Assembly: GCA_027625145.1 (NCBI GenBank)
Contig: JAQBXK010000003.1
Location: 1 to 64,000 of the forward strand
From: Pseudomonadota bacterium
Lineage (GTDB): Bacteria; Pseudomonadota; Alphaproteobacteria; Puniceispirillales; Marisalimonadaceae
Reading direction: 5' to 3'
Length of the DNA: 64,000 nucleotides
Below the pieces are notes generated by a model. It searched no databases, was not told the origin of the DNA, and was given only the letters and a program-made list of their open reading frames with translations. The translations under genes and the position numbers were made by a program. Below are positions 63,426-64,000 of the stretch, piece after piece (position 1 is the first letter of the stretch; each line of letters opens with the position of its first letter).

Positions 63426-64000
63426 TCAATTTATTTGCTTCTTTACGTGCTCTCTCCAAAATGTAAATAACCCAGCTGCAATTACTATTGCTGAACCAAT
63501 AACAACTTCCTGCTCTAACTTTTCATCAAATATCAAAACTCCAATAATAGAAACAAAAACCAACTGAAGATAAGTTAAAGGTTGAAGTAAGGAAGCTTCA
63601 CTGACTTTAAATGCCTTAATCATCAAATAATGTCCTGCAGTTCCCAAGCAACAAACAATTAATATCCAAATCCAGTCATAATTATTTATAGTTGTATAAA
63701 AAAATGGACCTATAAAACTCAGTAAAATAAAACCAGTAAGACCTGTGTAAAACATAGTTGTATCAGCACTATCTTCTCTGGATACATATCTAGTTAAAAT
63801 TTGATAGACAGCAAAGGCAAATGCACAACCAAGAGCAATTAGTGATAAGGGGTCAAATACTTTAGTCCCTGGCCTCAATATAATTAAAATTCCTATAAAT
63901 CCTATTAAAATTGCAGTCCACCTTTTCCAGCCAACTTTTTCATTCAAAAAAACCACAGACAATGCAGCTACGATAAGTGGACAACTAGCAAAAATAGCAT
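63426..64000 (-). CDS. EamA (DMT) family transporter, partial at window edge
   Basis: This membrane protein belongs to the drug/metabolite (EamA) family. The frame runs open to the window edge, so the N-terminal part is missing. What is seen: the end of the first EamA repeat (ASCPLIVAALSVVFLNEKVGWKRWTAILIGFIGILIILRPG) and the whole second repeat (SLIALGCAFAFAVYQILTRYVS to LQLVFVSIIGVLIFDEKLEQEVVIGSAIVIAAGL). An ATG-less alternative start near 63962 is a GTC/TTG-type artefact of the second helix. It lies 10 bases upstream of the uronate-dehydrogenase-like gene on the same strand. Confidence 0.88.
   Translation of the reverse strand, partial: AIFASCPLIVAALSVVFLNEKVGWKRWTAILIGFIGILIILRPGTKVFDPLSLIALGCAFAFAVYQILTRYVSREDSADTTMFYTGLTGFILLSFIGPFFYTTINNYDWIWILIVCCLGTAGHYLMIKAFKVSEASLLQPLTYLQLVFVSIIGVLIFDEKLEQEVVIGSAIVIAAGLFTFWREHVKKQIN

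Noticed and set aside
1-64000. tRNA, rRNA, tmRNA, RNase P RNA or riboswitch genes
   Set aside because: All gaps are under 300 bases and none shows a T-loop signature or other conserved RNA core by eye; a covariance-model scan would be decisive.

Overview
The window reads as a chromosomal segment of a streamlined, AT-rich (about 30% GC by eye) marine-type alphaproteobacterium. The evidence is: the carA-carB-greA-Lrp order; the alphaproteobacterial neighbours nudix-DUF6111-CCA transferase and proC-YbjN-UbiK; an ELM1-family protein; a bc1 complex encoded as petABC; TRAP transport and a BKACE enzyme; very short intergenic gaps (none over 300 bases); and at least eleven convergent gene pairs whose 3' ends touch or overlap. 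I cannot name the genus; low-GC pelagic lineages such as the SAR11-like, HIMB59-like or AEGEAN-169-like groups would fit. I found no rRNA, tRNA, CRISPR array, insertion sequence or prophage.

Layout. 1-16.8 kb is core metabolism and repair: carbamoyl-phosphate synthase, GreA, an Lrp regulator, ELM1, SelO and MsrP, an aspartate-type aminotransferase, UvrB, UvrC, PgsA, MoaD/MoaE and branched-chain aminotransferase. 17-27 kb holds an OmpR/EnvZ pair, a TetR/COQ9-like protein, ProC, YbjN, UbiK, Lgt, PgeF, Prs, L25, Pth, YchF and a dienelactone hydrolase. 27-43 kb holds the bc1 complex, HemF, a CCA-adding/poly(A) polymerase family enzyme that appears to start at AUU, DUF6111, a CoA pyrophosphatase, a TSUP transporter set, cyclophilin, pyruvate kinase, a GST, a thiolase, ModBC without ModA, hydrolases, YajQ and an LpxO-like dioxygenase.

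44-64 kb is accessory and catabolic. A minus-strand cluster runs from an AceE-like thiamine enzyme through a decayed TRAP binding-protein gene, an isocitrate-lyase/PEP-mutase family lyase and a zinc alcohol dehydrogenase to a cobalt-type nitrile hydratase (alpha, beta, accessory) and a second alcohol dehydrogenase. The alpha subunit has a 14-histidine N-terminal tail encoded by a perfect hexanucleotide tandem repeat. A second Lrp regulator is divergent from the cluster, and between them lies a perfect match to the E. coli Lrp consensus. Next come an Asp-nucleophile hydrolase, a PLP aminotransferase, an SCP2-like protein with a serine hydrolase, and an operon of 3-hydroxyacid dehydrogenase, BKACE and SDR. 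A TRAP operon follows (DctP of the TakP type, DctQ, an extra membrane protein, DctM, strong terminator), then a uronate-dehydrogenase-like gene and an EamA transporter cut by the window edge.

How they may work together. The TRAP system would import an organic acid, the lambda-crystallin-like dehydrogenase would oxidise a 3-hydroxy acid to a 3-keto acid, and BKACE would cleave it with acetyl-CoA to acetoacetate plus an acyl-CoA. The nitrile hydratase cluster has no amidase and no cobalt permease in the window, so its physiological substrate is open. Both are candidates for uncharacterised catabolic systems. Functional statements rest on motif reading by eye; no database search was run.
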